Assembly: GCA_963743015.1 (NCBI GenBank)
Contig: CAVUOD010000031.1
Location: 124,001-188,000, forward strand
Source: CAVSRC01 sp963743015
GTDB lineage: Bacteria > Pseudomonadota > Alphaproteobacteria > Rhizobiales > Kaistiaceae
DNA: 64,000 nucleotides
Direction of reading: 5' to 3'
This document shows, piece by piece, positions 54,003 through 61,463 of the stretch (position 1 is the stretch's first letter; the number at the start of each line of letters is the position of its first letter). The position numbers and the translations under genes were made by a program. The notes beneath the pieces are model-generated. The model had not been told where the DNA came from and ran no database searches. It worked only from the letters and a program-made list of their open reading frames with translations.

Positions 54003-54569
54003 ATGGAAACCCCCGCAAAGATCGATTTTCAGGGCGCGACCTTGAACGCACATGTCCAGCAGTCGGTGATGGCGCATATTTCTGCGCTGGAAAAGCGGTT
54101 CGGGCGGATTACCGCCTGCCGCATTGCAGTCAGCGGGCCGTCGGCGCATCATCGCAACGGCGGCCAGTATGAGGTGGCCGTTCACCTGGCACTGCCCGAT
54201 GGCCGCGAGGTCAATATCGACCACACGGCCAAAGTGGATGAACGTTTCGCCGACCCGTCCTTCGCCGTCAACGATGCCTTCAAGCGGGCGCGCCGCCGCC
54301 TGCAGGATCAGGTGCGGCGCATGCGCCGCCAGGTCAAGGCGCACGAGGCGCAACCGCTGGCAACGGTTGCCAGTGTCGATCGCGCCGCCGGGTTCGGTTT
54401 CCTCGAAACCGCCGACGGCCGCGAGATCTACTTCCATCGCAACAGCGTACTCGAAGGCGGCTTCGACAAGCTCGACGCCGGGACGCGCGTTGCCTTTGCC
54501 GAGGAGCAGGGTGAAAAGGGGCCGCAGGCCAGCACCGTCAGGATTGCCGGCAAGCACGGCCTGCGGTGA
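54003..54569 (+). CDS. HPF/RaiA-like ribosome-associated protein fused to a cold-shock domain
   Basis: The 188-residue protein has an N-terminal HPF/RaiA-like domain (about 1-105: ATLNAHVQQSVMAHISALEKRFGRITACRIAVSGP, YEVAVHLALPDGREVNID, AFKRARRRLQDQVRRMR) and a C-terminal cold-shock domain (about 118-185) with GFGFLETADGREIYFHRNSV. HPF proteins bind resting ribosomes; the cold-shock part binds RNA. The ATG at 54003 is used; earlier in-frame ATGs at 53958 and 53994 exist. It is followed after 9 bp by DUF3775. Confidence 0.82.
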   Translation: METPAKIDFQGATLNAHVQQSVMAHISALEKRFGRITACRIAVSGPSAHHRNGGQYEVAVHLALPDGREVNIDHTAKVDERFADPSFAVNDAFKRARRRLQDQVRRMRRQVKAHEAQPLATVASVDRAAGFGFLETADGREIYFHRNSVLEGGFDKLDAGTRVAFAEEQGEKGPQASTVRIAGKHGLR

Positions 54570-54578
54570 GGTGGGTCG

Positions 54579-55028
54579 ATGACCAGGCGGCGCCGCATCG
54601 TCGACGATGATGTTCCGGCGGTCGACCTTGCGATCTCGCCGGAGAAGGTCTGCTTCCTGATCGTCAAGGCGCGTGAGTTCGACGCCAAGGATGCGGTGAG
54701 CGAACCGGATCCGGGCTCCAATCCGGCCGACGACATGGATGCCGCGGTGCTGGAGGATCACGGCGACGATCCGGTGGCCGAAGAGCTGGTCTCGGCCATC
54801 TACGAACTTTCCGAGGACGAGCAGATCGACCTCGTGGCGATCGCCTGGCTGGGGCGGGGCGATGCCACGGTGGCCGACTGGGATGCTCTGCGGGCGGCGG
54901 CGGAGGAGGCCCACAACAAGCGCACGGCGCGCTATCTCATCGGCATGCCGCAGCTCGGCGACTATCTCGAGGAAGGTCTGGCGGTGCTCGGCCGCAGCTG
55001 CGAAGAATACGAAATCGGCCGGCTTTAG
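54579..55028 (+). CDS. DUF3775 family protein
   Basis: The 149-residue acidic, soluble protein has the DUF3775 pattern: LAISPEKVCFLIVKAREFDAKD, AEELVSAIYELSEDEQIDLVAIAWLGRGD and HNKRTARYLIGMPQLGDYLEEGLAVLGRSCEEYEI. Function unknown. It is probably co-transcribed with the HPF-like gene. This neighbourhood of HPF, DUF3775, kinase fusion and FixLJ suggests a link to slow growth or low oxygen. Confidence 0.8.
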   Translation: MTRRRRIVDDDVPAVDLAISPEKVCFLIVKAREFDAKDAVSEPDPGSNPADDMDAAVLEDHGDDPVAEELVSAIYELSEDEQIDLVAIAWLGRGDATVADWDALRAAAEEAHNKRTARYLIGMPQLGDYLEEGLAVLGRSCEEYEIGRL

Positions 55029-55195
55029 GCCGATCGGCGCCATTTGTGCCGGCCCCGCGGGCAAGTCCTCGCGGGGCCGCTTGAATTCATCGCAACGCCC
55101 GCTGGGCCCGCTCCTGTCATCACATCACGATGCCCTATCCTCCCACCGGGGGCGTCGTGACGGCTTCCGGCCGGCGTCCCGACCGGAATGACAGA

Positions 55196-56740
55196 ATGCA
55201 GGTCGATCTCCAGAGCGAGGCCATTGGCTTTCTGACCGATCCGCTGACCCATGGGGCGGGCGCGGATGCGGTGGAGGTGATCGAGACGCACATCTCGGTC
55301 GTGGTGCTTGCCGGCCGGCGCGCCTACAAGCTCAAGCGCGCGGTCAAGCTCAACTATGTCGATTTCTCGACGGTCGAGATGCGCCTGGCGCAGTGCGAGC
55401 GCGAGGTCGAGTTCAACCGGCGCGCCGTTCCCGACCTCTATCTCGGGGTCAGGCGCATCACGCGGGCGGCAGACGGCAGCCTCACCTTCGACGGCGACGG
55501 GCCGCTGGTCGATGCGGTGGTCGAGATGGTGCGCTTCGACCAGGACGGCCTGTTCGACCGGATGGCGGTTCGCGGCGCCCTGACGCCGGCGCTGCTCGCC
55601 GAGCTTGCCGTTGCGGTCGCCCGGCTGCACGAGACCGCGCCGGTCGAACTCGCCGTCGGCGGGACCGACAACATCGCCGGCGTGCTTGCCATCAACCAAC
55701 GGGCGCTGGCCGAGGCCACGCTGTTTCCCCTCGACCGCGTCGAGCGCTTCAACCGGGCCTTTCGCGAGGCTCTGGCATTGGCCGCACCGCTGCTCGACCG
55801 GCGCCAGCGTCTCGGCAAGGTGCGCCACTGCCACGGCGACCTGCACCTGCGCAACATCTGCCTGTTCGAGGGCCATCCGGCGCCGTTCGACTGCCTGGAA
55901 TTCAACGATGCCATGGCGACGGTCGACGTGCTCTACGATCTCGCCTTCCTGCTGATGGACCTGTGGCATCGCGATCTGAAGGCAGGTGCCAATCTCGTGC
56001 TCAACCGCTATCTCGACGTGCTCGACGAAAGCGACGGCCTGACGCTGGTCCCGTTCCTGATGGCGATCCGCGCCGCCGTTCGCGCGCATGTCAGCGCGAC
56101 ACGCGGCGAGGATCCGGGCGAGGCGGCCAATGCCGCGATGCTGCGCCAGGATGCGGTGTCCTATTTTCACCTGGCGCAGGCGCTGCTCAGGCCGGTGCCG
56201 CCGCGGCTGGTGGCGATCGGCGGCTTCAGCGGTGTGGGCAAGTCGACGGTGGCGGCGGCGATCGCGCAGGCCGTCGGCGCTCCGCCGGGCGCCAGGGTGC
56301 TGTCCAGCGACCGTATCCGCAAGCGCATGGGCGGCGTCGCGCCGACGGTGCGGCTGCCGGCGCCGGCCTATCGACGCGAAGTGTCGCGGGCGGTCTACGA
56401 GACGCTGGGGCGCGAAGCGGAATATCTGCTGGCGCTCGGCCACGGCGTGGTCCTCGACGCGACCTTCCGGCGACCGGAAGAGCGCACCAGGATCGAGCAG
56501 ATGGCGTCTGCCGTGGACGTGCCCCTCACCGGCATCTGGCTGGATGTGGCGCCGGAGACGCTGATCGAGCGGGTGGAAGGGCGCGGTGCCGATCCGTCGG
56601 ACGCCAATGCCGAGACGATCCGCCACCAGATCGACCAGTTCAGCGGGCCGGTCACCTGGGCCATCGTTCCCGCCGATGGCGGCATCGACGAGGTCGTCGG
56701 GCGGGTCATGGCGCTGCTCGAGCCGTCTTCGGCCGGATAG
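55196..56740 (+). CDS. Aminoglycoside-phosphotransferase-like / P-loop kinase fusion
   Basis: The protein of about 514 residues joins two domains. An APH-like kinase fold occupies about 1-320 (VVVLAGRRAYKLKRAVKLNYVDF with the ATP lysine, HCHGDLHLRNICLFEG catalytic loop, and CLEFNDAMATVDVLYDLAFLLMDLW). A P-loop kinase occupies about 330-514 (VAIGGFSGVGKSTVAAAIAQAVG). The pair is common in alpha- and gammaproteobacteria; the substrate is unknown and antibiotic resistance is not implied. The ATG at 55196 is preferred; 55130 and a GTG at 55157 are possible starts. Confidence 0.8.
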   Translation: MQVDLQSEAIGFLTDPLTHGAGADAVEVIETHISVVVLAGRRAYKLKRAVKLNYVDFSTVEMRLAQCEREVEFNRRAVPDLYLGVRRITRAADGSLTFDGDGPLVDAVVEMVRFDQDGLFDRMAVRGALTPALLAELAVAVARLHETAPVELAVGGTDNIAGVLAINQRALAEATLFPLDRVERFNRAFREALALAAPLLDRRQRLGKVRHCHGDLHLRNICLFEGHPAPFDCLEFNDAMATVDVLYDLAFLLMDLWHRDLKAGANLVLNRYLDVLDESDGLTLVPFLMAIRAAVRAHVSATRGEDPGEAANAAMLRQDAVSYFHLAQALLRPVPPRLVAIGGFSGVGKSTVAAAIAQAVGAPPGARVLSSDRIRKRMGGVAPTVRLPAPAYRREVSRAVYETLGREAEYLLALGHGVVLDATFRRPEERTRIEQMASAVDVPLTGIWLDVAPETLIERVEGRGADPSDANAETIRHQIDQFSGPVTWAIVPADGGIDEVVGRVMALLEPSSAG

Positions 56741-56746
56741 CCCCGA

Positions 56747-57154
56747 TCAGGTCGGGAAAGCCGCGCGGATCGCGTCGACCAGCGTGTTGCCGATCAGCGG
56801 CTTCTCGACGATCGACACGGAGGCGGCGGCGGCACGCACGCGCAGGTGCGGGCCGGGATTGGTGGTGATCATGATCGCCGGCATGTTGATGCCGCGCCGG
56901 CGCAGCTCGTCGAGCAGCTGCAGCCCGTTGCCGTCGGCAAGATTGTAGTCGATCACCAGGCAACCCCACGTCTTGCGCGTCGCATCGGCGATCAGCGCCT
57001 TGGCCGAGGAGTAGGTGCGGACCGCGTAGCCTTCGATCTCGAGGGAGAATTTGAGCGAGGCGAGAATCGCCGGATCGTCGTCGATCACGAAGATCGAACG
57101 ATCGACTGTCCGTATCGCCGGCGCCAGGGAATCGGAACGCTCATCCGTAGACAT
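56747..57154 (-). CDS. Single-domain response regulator receiver
   Basis: The 135-residue protein is a receiver domain with the acidic pocket VIDDDPA near residue 24, the phosphorylated Asp-69 (LVIDYNLADGNG), ITTNPG with threonine, and VEKPL with the lysine. No output domain is present. Starting at the ATG at 57154 avoids a non-conserved leader from 57202. It lies 65 bp downstream of fixJ on the same strand and may compete for or share phosphate from FixL. Confidence 0.83.
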   Translation of the reverse strand: MSTDERSDSLAPAIRTVDRSIFVIDDDPAILASLKFSLEIEGYAVRTYSSAKALIADATRKTWGCLVIDYNLADGNGLQLLDELRRRGINMPAIMITTNPGPHLRVRAAAASVSIVEKPLIGNTLVDAIRAAFPT

Positions 57155-57219
57155 CCACAAGAAAAGGCACAGTAACAGCCGTTTTGCCTTGATACAGGTC
57201 AACGGCTCCTGTCGGGCGG

Positions 57220-57828
57220 TCAGGCGTCGGCGAGCAGCGCCATGCGGACCAGTTCCGACAGGCTGCGGGCCTGCATCTTGGTCATCACGTTGGCCCGGTA
57301 CACCTCGACGGTGCGGGCGCTGATGCCGAGATCGAAGGCGATCGTCTTGTTGGGATGACCGGCAACCAGGCCGTCGAGCACCTGCTGTTCGCGCGGCGAC
57401 AGCGAGGCCAGCCGCTCCTTGACCTCGGCCTTGCGCAATTCCTGCTCGCTGTCGGCGCGGTTCCGGCTCAGCGCCATGCGCACCGACGCCAGGAGCGTTT
57501 CGTCGTCGAACGGCTTCTCGAGGAAGTCGATGGCGCCGAGCTTCATCGCTTCGACCGCGAGCGGCACGTCGCCGTGTCCGGTCATCATGATCACCGGCAG
57601 CGAGGCGCCGCTTTCGTGCAGGCGGCGGAGCAGCTCCATTCCGTCGACCTCCGGCATGCGCACATCGGTGATGATGCAGCCGGCGGTTACCTGCGGCAGC
57701 GCCTCGAGAAAGGCGACGGCCGAATCGTAGACATGGACCTCCACGTCGGCGGTGCTCAGCAGGAAGGCAAGCAATTCGCGGGCATCATCGTCGTCGTCGA
57801 TGACGTGCACGACATTCTCATTCGCCAT
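57220..57828 (-). CDS. fixJ: Response regulator FixJ
   Basis: The 202-residue protein has a receiver domain with phosphorylated Asp-55 (CIITDVRMPEVDGMELL), MTGHGDVPLAVEAMKLGAIDFLEKPFDD, and a LuxR-type DNA-binding domain (LSPREQQVLDGLVAGHPNKTIAFDLGISARTVEVYRANVMTKM). Phosphorylated by FixL at low oxygen, it activates fixK. Its start overlaps the fixL stop by 11 bases. A likely FixJ site lies upstream of the fixK-like gene. Confidence 0.9.
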   Translation of the reverse strand: MANENVVHVIDDDDDARELLAFLLSTADVEVHVYDSAVAFLEALPQVTAGCIITDVRMPEVDGMELLRRLHESGASLPVIMMTGHGDVPLAVEAMKLGAIDFLEKPFDDETLLASVRMALSRNRADSEQELRKAEVKERLASLSPREQQVLDGLVAGHPNKTIAFDLGISARTVEVYRANVMTKMQARSLSELVRMALLADA

Positions 57829-59341
57829 CGGCGTTCTCCGCGAGCTTGCCGCTGGCCAGCGTGAAGCGGAAGGTTGTCCCGCCCGAAGGATTGCGCTCCG
57901 CCCAGATCTCGCCGCCGTGAGACTGGACGATGGTTCGCGAGATGGACAGGCCGACGCCCATGCCGTGGCGCTTGGTGGTGATGAACGGCTGGAAAAGCTG
58001 CTTGGCTACCTCCTCGGCCAGCCCGGGACCGGTGTCGGCAACGCTGATTTCGACCATATCATCCCCCGACGGTGTGGTCGACAACACCAGCTCGCGTTCA
58101 TCGACGTCGACCATCGCCTCGATAGCGTTGCGCACGAGGTTGAGCAACACCTGCTGGATCTGCACCTTGTCGGCAAGCACCAGGTCGTGGCTGCGGTCGA
58201 ACTGGAAGCGGACGCGTACGCCGTGCTCCTTGGCGCCGACCAGGGCCAGCGCGCTGGCCTCCTCGATCAGCTTGGCGACGCTCTCCACCCGCCGCTCGCT
58301 CTCGCCGCGGCTGACGAAATCGCGCAGGCGGCGGATGATGTCGCCGGCGCGCAGCGCCTGTTCGCCCGCCTTGTCGAGCGCGTCGCGCAGACGGCCCCAT
58401 TGCTCGTCGGGCTGTTTGTCGATCAGCCGGCGCGAGCCCTTGATGTAGTTGGCGATGGCCGACAGCGGCTGGTTGAGCTCGTGGGCGAGCGTCGAAGCCA
58501 TCTCGCCCATGGCGGTCAGGCGCGAGATGTGGATCAGTTCCGACTGGAGCTCCTGCAATCGCGCCTCGGTCTCCTGGCGCTGGGAAAGGTCGCGCACGAA
58601 ACCGGTGAAATAGCGTCCGTCGCTGGAGCGCATCTCGCCGACGGCGAGCTCCATCGGAAAGGTCGAGCCGTCCTTGCGCTCGCCGACGACGACGCGGCCG
58701 ACGCCGATGATGTGGCGCTCGCCGGTCTGCCGGTAGCGGGCGAGGTAGTTGTCGTGCGCCTCGCGATAAGGTGTGGGCATCAGCATGCTGACATTGTTGC
58801 CGACGGCCTCGCCGGCGCGATAGCCGAACAGTTGTTCGGCGGCGCTCGAGAACGACTGCATGATGCCGTTCTCGTCGATGACGATCATGGCGTCGGGAAC
58901 GGTGTCGAGGATCGACTGCACGTGCGCCTCGCGCGCCTCCAGCTCGCGCTGGCGGTTGGCCGACTGGATGCGGCTGCGTTTCAGACGCATTCCGAACCAG
59001 GACATGGCGATGCCGACGAAGCCGAAGGCGACGATATCGACGATGGTGGAGGCGGTGGTCAGCGGGGCCCCGCCGGATAGGGCGACAGCCAGGACGAGGC
59101 TGATGACGGTGGCGGAAATCCCCGGCCCGACGCCGCCGACGGCGCCGGCCACCAGAACCGCCGGAACGAACATGACCAACTGCAGGTTGCCGAGCAGCGG
59201 CACATACAGCAACAGTCGGACGATGACCGTCAGCGCCAGGACGGCGGCCGCGACGATGTAGTCGCGGGCCGGCCCCGGGCGCAACACTCTGACGATACCG
59301 TCTGCCCCGAGATTCTCCCGGTTTTCAGCGGTTGCTTCCAT
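57818..59341 (-). CDS. fixL: Oxygen sensor histidine kinase FixL
   Basis: The 507-residue protein has four N-terminal membrane segments (about 29-118), a haem PAS domain and a kinase. The haem ligand of Bradyrhizobium FixL (His-200) corresponds to H196 (EAHDNYLARY), and the other pocket residues R202, H210 and R216 are kept (RHIIGVGR). The phosphorylated histidine is H287 (MASTLAHELNQPL), followed by the ATPase boxes NAIEAM, DTGPGL and GMGVGLSIS. Oxygen on the haem blocks the kinase. All signs are of a working membrane-bound oxygen sensor. Confidence 0.92.
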   Translation of the reverse strand: MEATAENRENLGADGIVRVLRPGPARDYIVAAAVLALTVIVRLLLYVPLLGNLQLVMFVPAVLVAGAVGGVGPGISATVISLVLAVALSGGAPLTTASTIVDIVAFGFVGIAMSWFGMRLKRSRIQSANRQRELEAREAHVQSILDTVPDAMIVIDENGIMQSFSSAAEQLFGYRAGEAVGNNVSMLMPTPYREAHDNYLARYRQTGERHIIGVGRVVVGERKDGSTFPMELAVGEMRSSDGRYFTGFVRDLSQRQETEARLQELQSELIHISRLTAMGEMASTLAHELNQPLSAIANYIKGSRRLIDKQPDEQWGRLRDALDKAGEQALRAGDIIRRLRDFVSRGESERRVESVAKLIEEASALALVGAKEHGVRVRFQFDRSHDLVLADKVQIQQVLLNLVRNAIEAMVDVDERELVLSTTPSGDDMVEISVADTGPGLAEEVAKQLFQPFITTKRHGMGVGLSISRTIVQSHGGEIWAERNPSGGTTFRFTLASGKLAENADGE

Positions 59342-59373
59342 CCGTTCAACTCGTTCGGCGATGCGCCGTGGCG

Positions 59374-59384
59374 GCTACGTAATA
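59374..59384. promoter_or_regulatory. FixJ-like binding site in the fixL/fixK divergent promoter
   Basis: On the minus strand TTACGTAG matches the reported FixJ core GTAMGTAG in seven of eight positions. It lies about 90 bp before the fixK-like start. CCCCGTAGGG follows and may form a second half. The assignment is from memory of the consensus. Confidence 0.4.
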
Positions 59385-59470
59385 CCCCGTAGGGAGATTA
59401 CCCGAATTTAGCGGGTGCCCGCGGTTTGTTAGCAAAGCCCGACCAGAAAATCGAACTTTGGAGTGGGTCC

Positions 59471-60157
59471 ATGCTGATGCACAAGTCGGGCGACATTGCC
59501 AACACCAAGCCGGTCATGCCGATCCCCACGGGGATGCCGGAGGTCAACGCGCTCACCGATGCGTTCGCAGTCATGGGCGCCGCCATGCAATTCGAGCACA
59601 ATTCGGAGATTTTCGGCGAGGGTGAGCCCGCCGATTACTTCTACAAGGTCGTCAAGGGCGCGGTGCGGACCTACAAGCTGCTCAACGACGGCCGCCGCCA
59701 GATCAGTGCCTTCCACCTGACCGGCGACATTTTCGGTCTGGAAGCCGGCGCCGAGCATCGCTTCACCGCCGACGCCATCGCTGATTCGACCGTTCTGGTC
59801 ATCAAGCGCAGCGCCCTGATGGCGCTTGCCGGGCGCGACAGCGAGATCGCCCGGTGCCTGTGGACGCAGGCGACTGGCGACCTGCTCCGCGCGCAAGACC
59901 ACATGCTGCTCCTCGGACGCAAGAACGCCCACGAGCGCGTCGCCAGCTTCCTGCTGGAAATGGCCGAGCGCAGCGCCGGCCCGCAGAGCGTCGAGCTGCC
60001 CATGTCGCGCCAGGACATCGCCGATTATCTCGGCCTGACCATCGAGACGGTATCGCGTACGCTGACGCTGCTTGAGAGCGAAGCAGCAATTGAACTGCCT
60101 ACGTCCCGGCGTATCCTGCTCAGAGACCCGGCCGCCCTGCGCCGGCTCAACGCCTGA
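59471..60157 (+). CDS. fixK: Crp/Fnr-family regulator FixK
   Basis: The 228-residue protein has a cyclic-nucleotide-binding-like beta domain (FGEGEPADYFYKVVKGAVRTYKLLNDGRRQI, FHLTGDIFGLEAG) and a Crp-type helix-turn-helix (MSRQDIADYLGLTIETVSRTLTLLE). The N-terminal cysteine cluster of FNR/FnrN is absent, so it should not sense oxygen itself and fits FixK. It is divergent from fixL. Target sites (TTGA-N6-TCAA) were not found upstream of neighbours. The ATG at 59471 follows TGGAG. Confidence 0.85.
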   Translation: MLMHKSGDIANTKPVMPIPTGMPEVNALTDAFAVMGAAMQFEHNSEIFGEGEPADYFYKVVKGAVRTYKLLNDGRRQISAFHLTGDIFGLEAGAEHRFTADAIADSTVLVIKRSALMALAGRDSEIARCLWTQATGDLLRAQDHMLLLGRKNAHERVASFLLEMAERSAGPQSVELPMSRQDIADYLGLTIETVSRTLTLLESEAAIELPTSRRILLRDPAALRRLNA

Positions 60158-60270
60158 GGCGCGGCCCACGACGGACAGGGGCCCGCCAAAGACGCGGCTT
60201 GTGCCGGCCGGTCGGCCGGTCTGGCGCCGACCATCGCGGTCGGTTGCCTTCACCATGAGCCGAGGAAACC

Positions 60271-60717
60271 ATGTCCAAGGTCCCCATTGCTCCAGATGAT
60301 TGGGTCGTCGTCTGTGACGGCCGCAAATGGCTGATCCTCGAAAACAAGGGTGATGCGGCGCTGCCCAATCTCCTCATCCGCGAGGAGCGGACGGCGGCGA
60401 ACCCGCCGACACGCGAACAGGGCAGCGACCGGCCGGGGCGGGCGCGGGCGCCGGTGGGCGGCGCGCGCAGCGCCGTCGGCCAGACCGACTGGCATGATCA
60501 GGCCGAGCAGGAATTCCTGACCGGACTGGCCCAGCGGCTTGACAAGGCCGCGCAGGCGAGCGAGGTCCGCGGCATCGTGCTGGTCGCGTCGCCGCGGGCA
60601 CTTGGCATGATCCGGCCGCAGCTTTCCGCCGCGGTGGTCAAGCTCGTGCACGGCGAAATCGACAAGGATTATGCCGGCATGCCGGTCGACCAGATCGAGA
60701 AACGACTGAACGGCTGA
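60271..60717 (+). CDS. Host attachment family protein
   Basis: The 148-residue protein fits the Host_attach family: WVVVCDGRKWLILENKGDAALPNLLIR at the start, an Arg/Gly-rich variable loop, and FLTGLAQRLDKAAQASEVRGIVLVASPRALGMIRPQL. The family was named from plant-associated bacteria; the molecular role is unknown and the fold resembles ribosome-release-like proteins. It lies 11 bp upstream of the exporter ATPase gene, so it may be part of that operon. Confidence 0.8.
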   Translation: MSKVPIAPDDWVVVCDGRKWLILENKGDAALPNLLIREERTAANPPTREQGSDRPGRARAPVGGARSAVGQTDWHDQAEQEFLTGLAQRLDKAAQASEVRGIVLVASPRALGMIRPQLSAAVVKLVHGEIDKDYAGMPVDQIEKRLNG

Positions 60718-60728
60718 AACGACTAGCG

Positions 60729-61463
60729 ATGACTGTGCAGGCGGCCACCGAGAGGGCAGGGGAACCGGTCTTCGAGGTGGCCGGCCTGACAAAGGTGTAT
60801 CATACAGGCGATGTCGCGGTGCAGGCGCTGCGCGGCATCGACCTCGATCTCTACGCCGGCGAGATGGCGATCATGCTCGGCCCGTCGGGCAGCGGCAAGT
60901 CGACCCTGCTCAACATCCTCGGCGGCCTCGATACGGCGACGGCGGGCTCGGTCAAGTTCCGCGGGGGCGAGCTCACCCGCTTCTCCGATCGTGAGCTGAC
61001 GATCTTCCGGCGCAATCACGTCGGCTTCATCTTCCAGTTCTACAATCTGATCCCGAGCCTGACGGCGCGCGAGAACGTGGCGCTGGTGAGCGAGATCGCG
61101 CCCCACCCGATGAAGCCGGAGGAGGCGCTCGAGCTGGTCGGCCTCGGCAGCCGCCTGGACCACTTCCCGGCGCAGCTTTCCGGCGGCGAGCAGCAGCGCG
61201 TCGCCATCGCCCGCGCCGTCGCCAAGCGGCCCGAGATCATGCTGTGCGACGAGCCCACCGGCGCGCTCGATTCGAAGACCGGCATCCTGGTGCTGGAGGC
61301 GCTGGCATCGACCAACCGCGAACTCGGTACCACCACCGCCATCATCACCCACAACGCCTCCATCGGCGCCATCGGCGACCGGGTGTTCCGCTTCACCGAC
61401 GGACAGATCGCCGGCATCGAGACCAATGAACGCCGGCTCGACGCCAGCGAGATCACGTGGTGA
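60729..61463 (+). CDS. ABC exporter ATPase (MacB/LolD/DevA type)
   Basis: The 244-residue protein is a single ABC domain: LGPSGSGKSTLLNILGGLDTATAGSV (Walker A about 49-56), NHVGFIFQFYNLIPSLTARENVAL, LSGGEQQRVAIARA and MLCDEPTGALDSKTG. The order and type match the ATPase of MacAB- or DevBCA-like exporters. Its stop overlaps the permease GTG start by four bases (GTGA), so both are made together. Confidence 0.89.
   Translation: MTVQAATERAGEPVFEVAGLTKVYHTGDVAVQALRGIDLDLYAGEMAIMLGPSGSGKSTLLNILGGLDTATAGSVKFRGGELTRFSDRELTIFRRNHVGFIFQFYNLIPSLTARENVALVSEIAPHPMKPEEALELVGLGSRLDHFPAQLSGGEQQRVAIARAVAKRPEIMLCDEPTGALDSKTGILVLEALASTNRELGTTTAIITHNASIGAIGDRVFRFTDGQIAGIETNERRLDASEITW

Noticed and set aside
55196..56740. 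Aminoglycoside resistance gene
   Set aside because: The APH-like fold is fused to a P-loop kinase and belongs to a widespread housekeeping-type family of unknown substrate; nothing indicates antibiotic modification.
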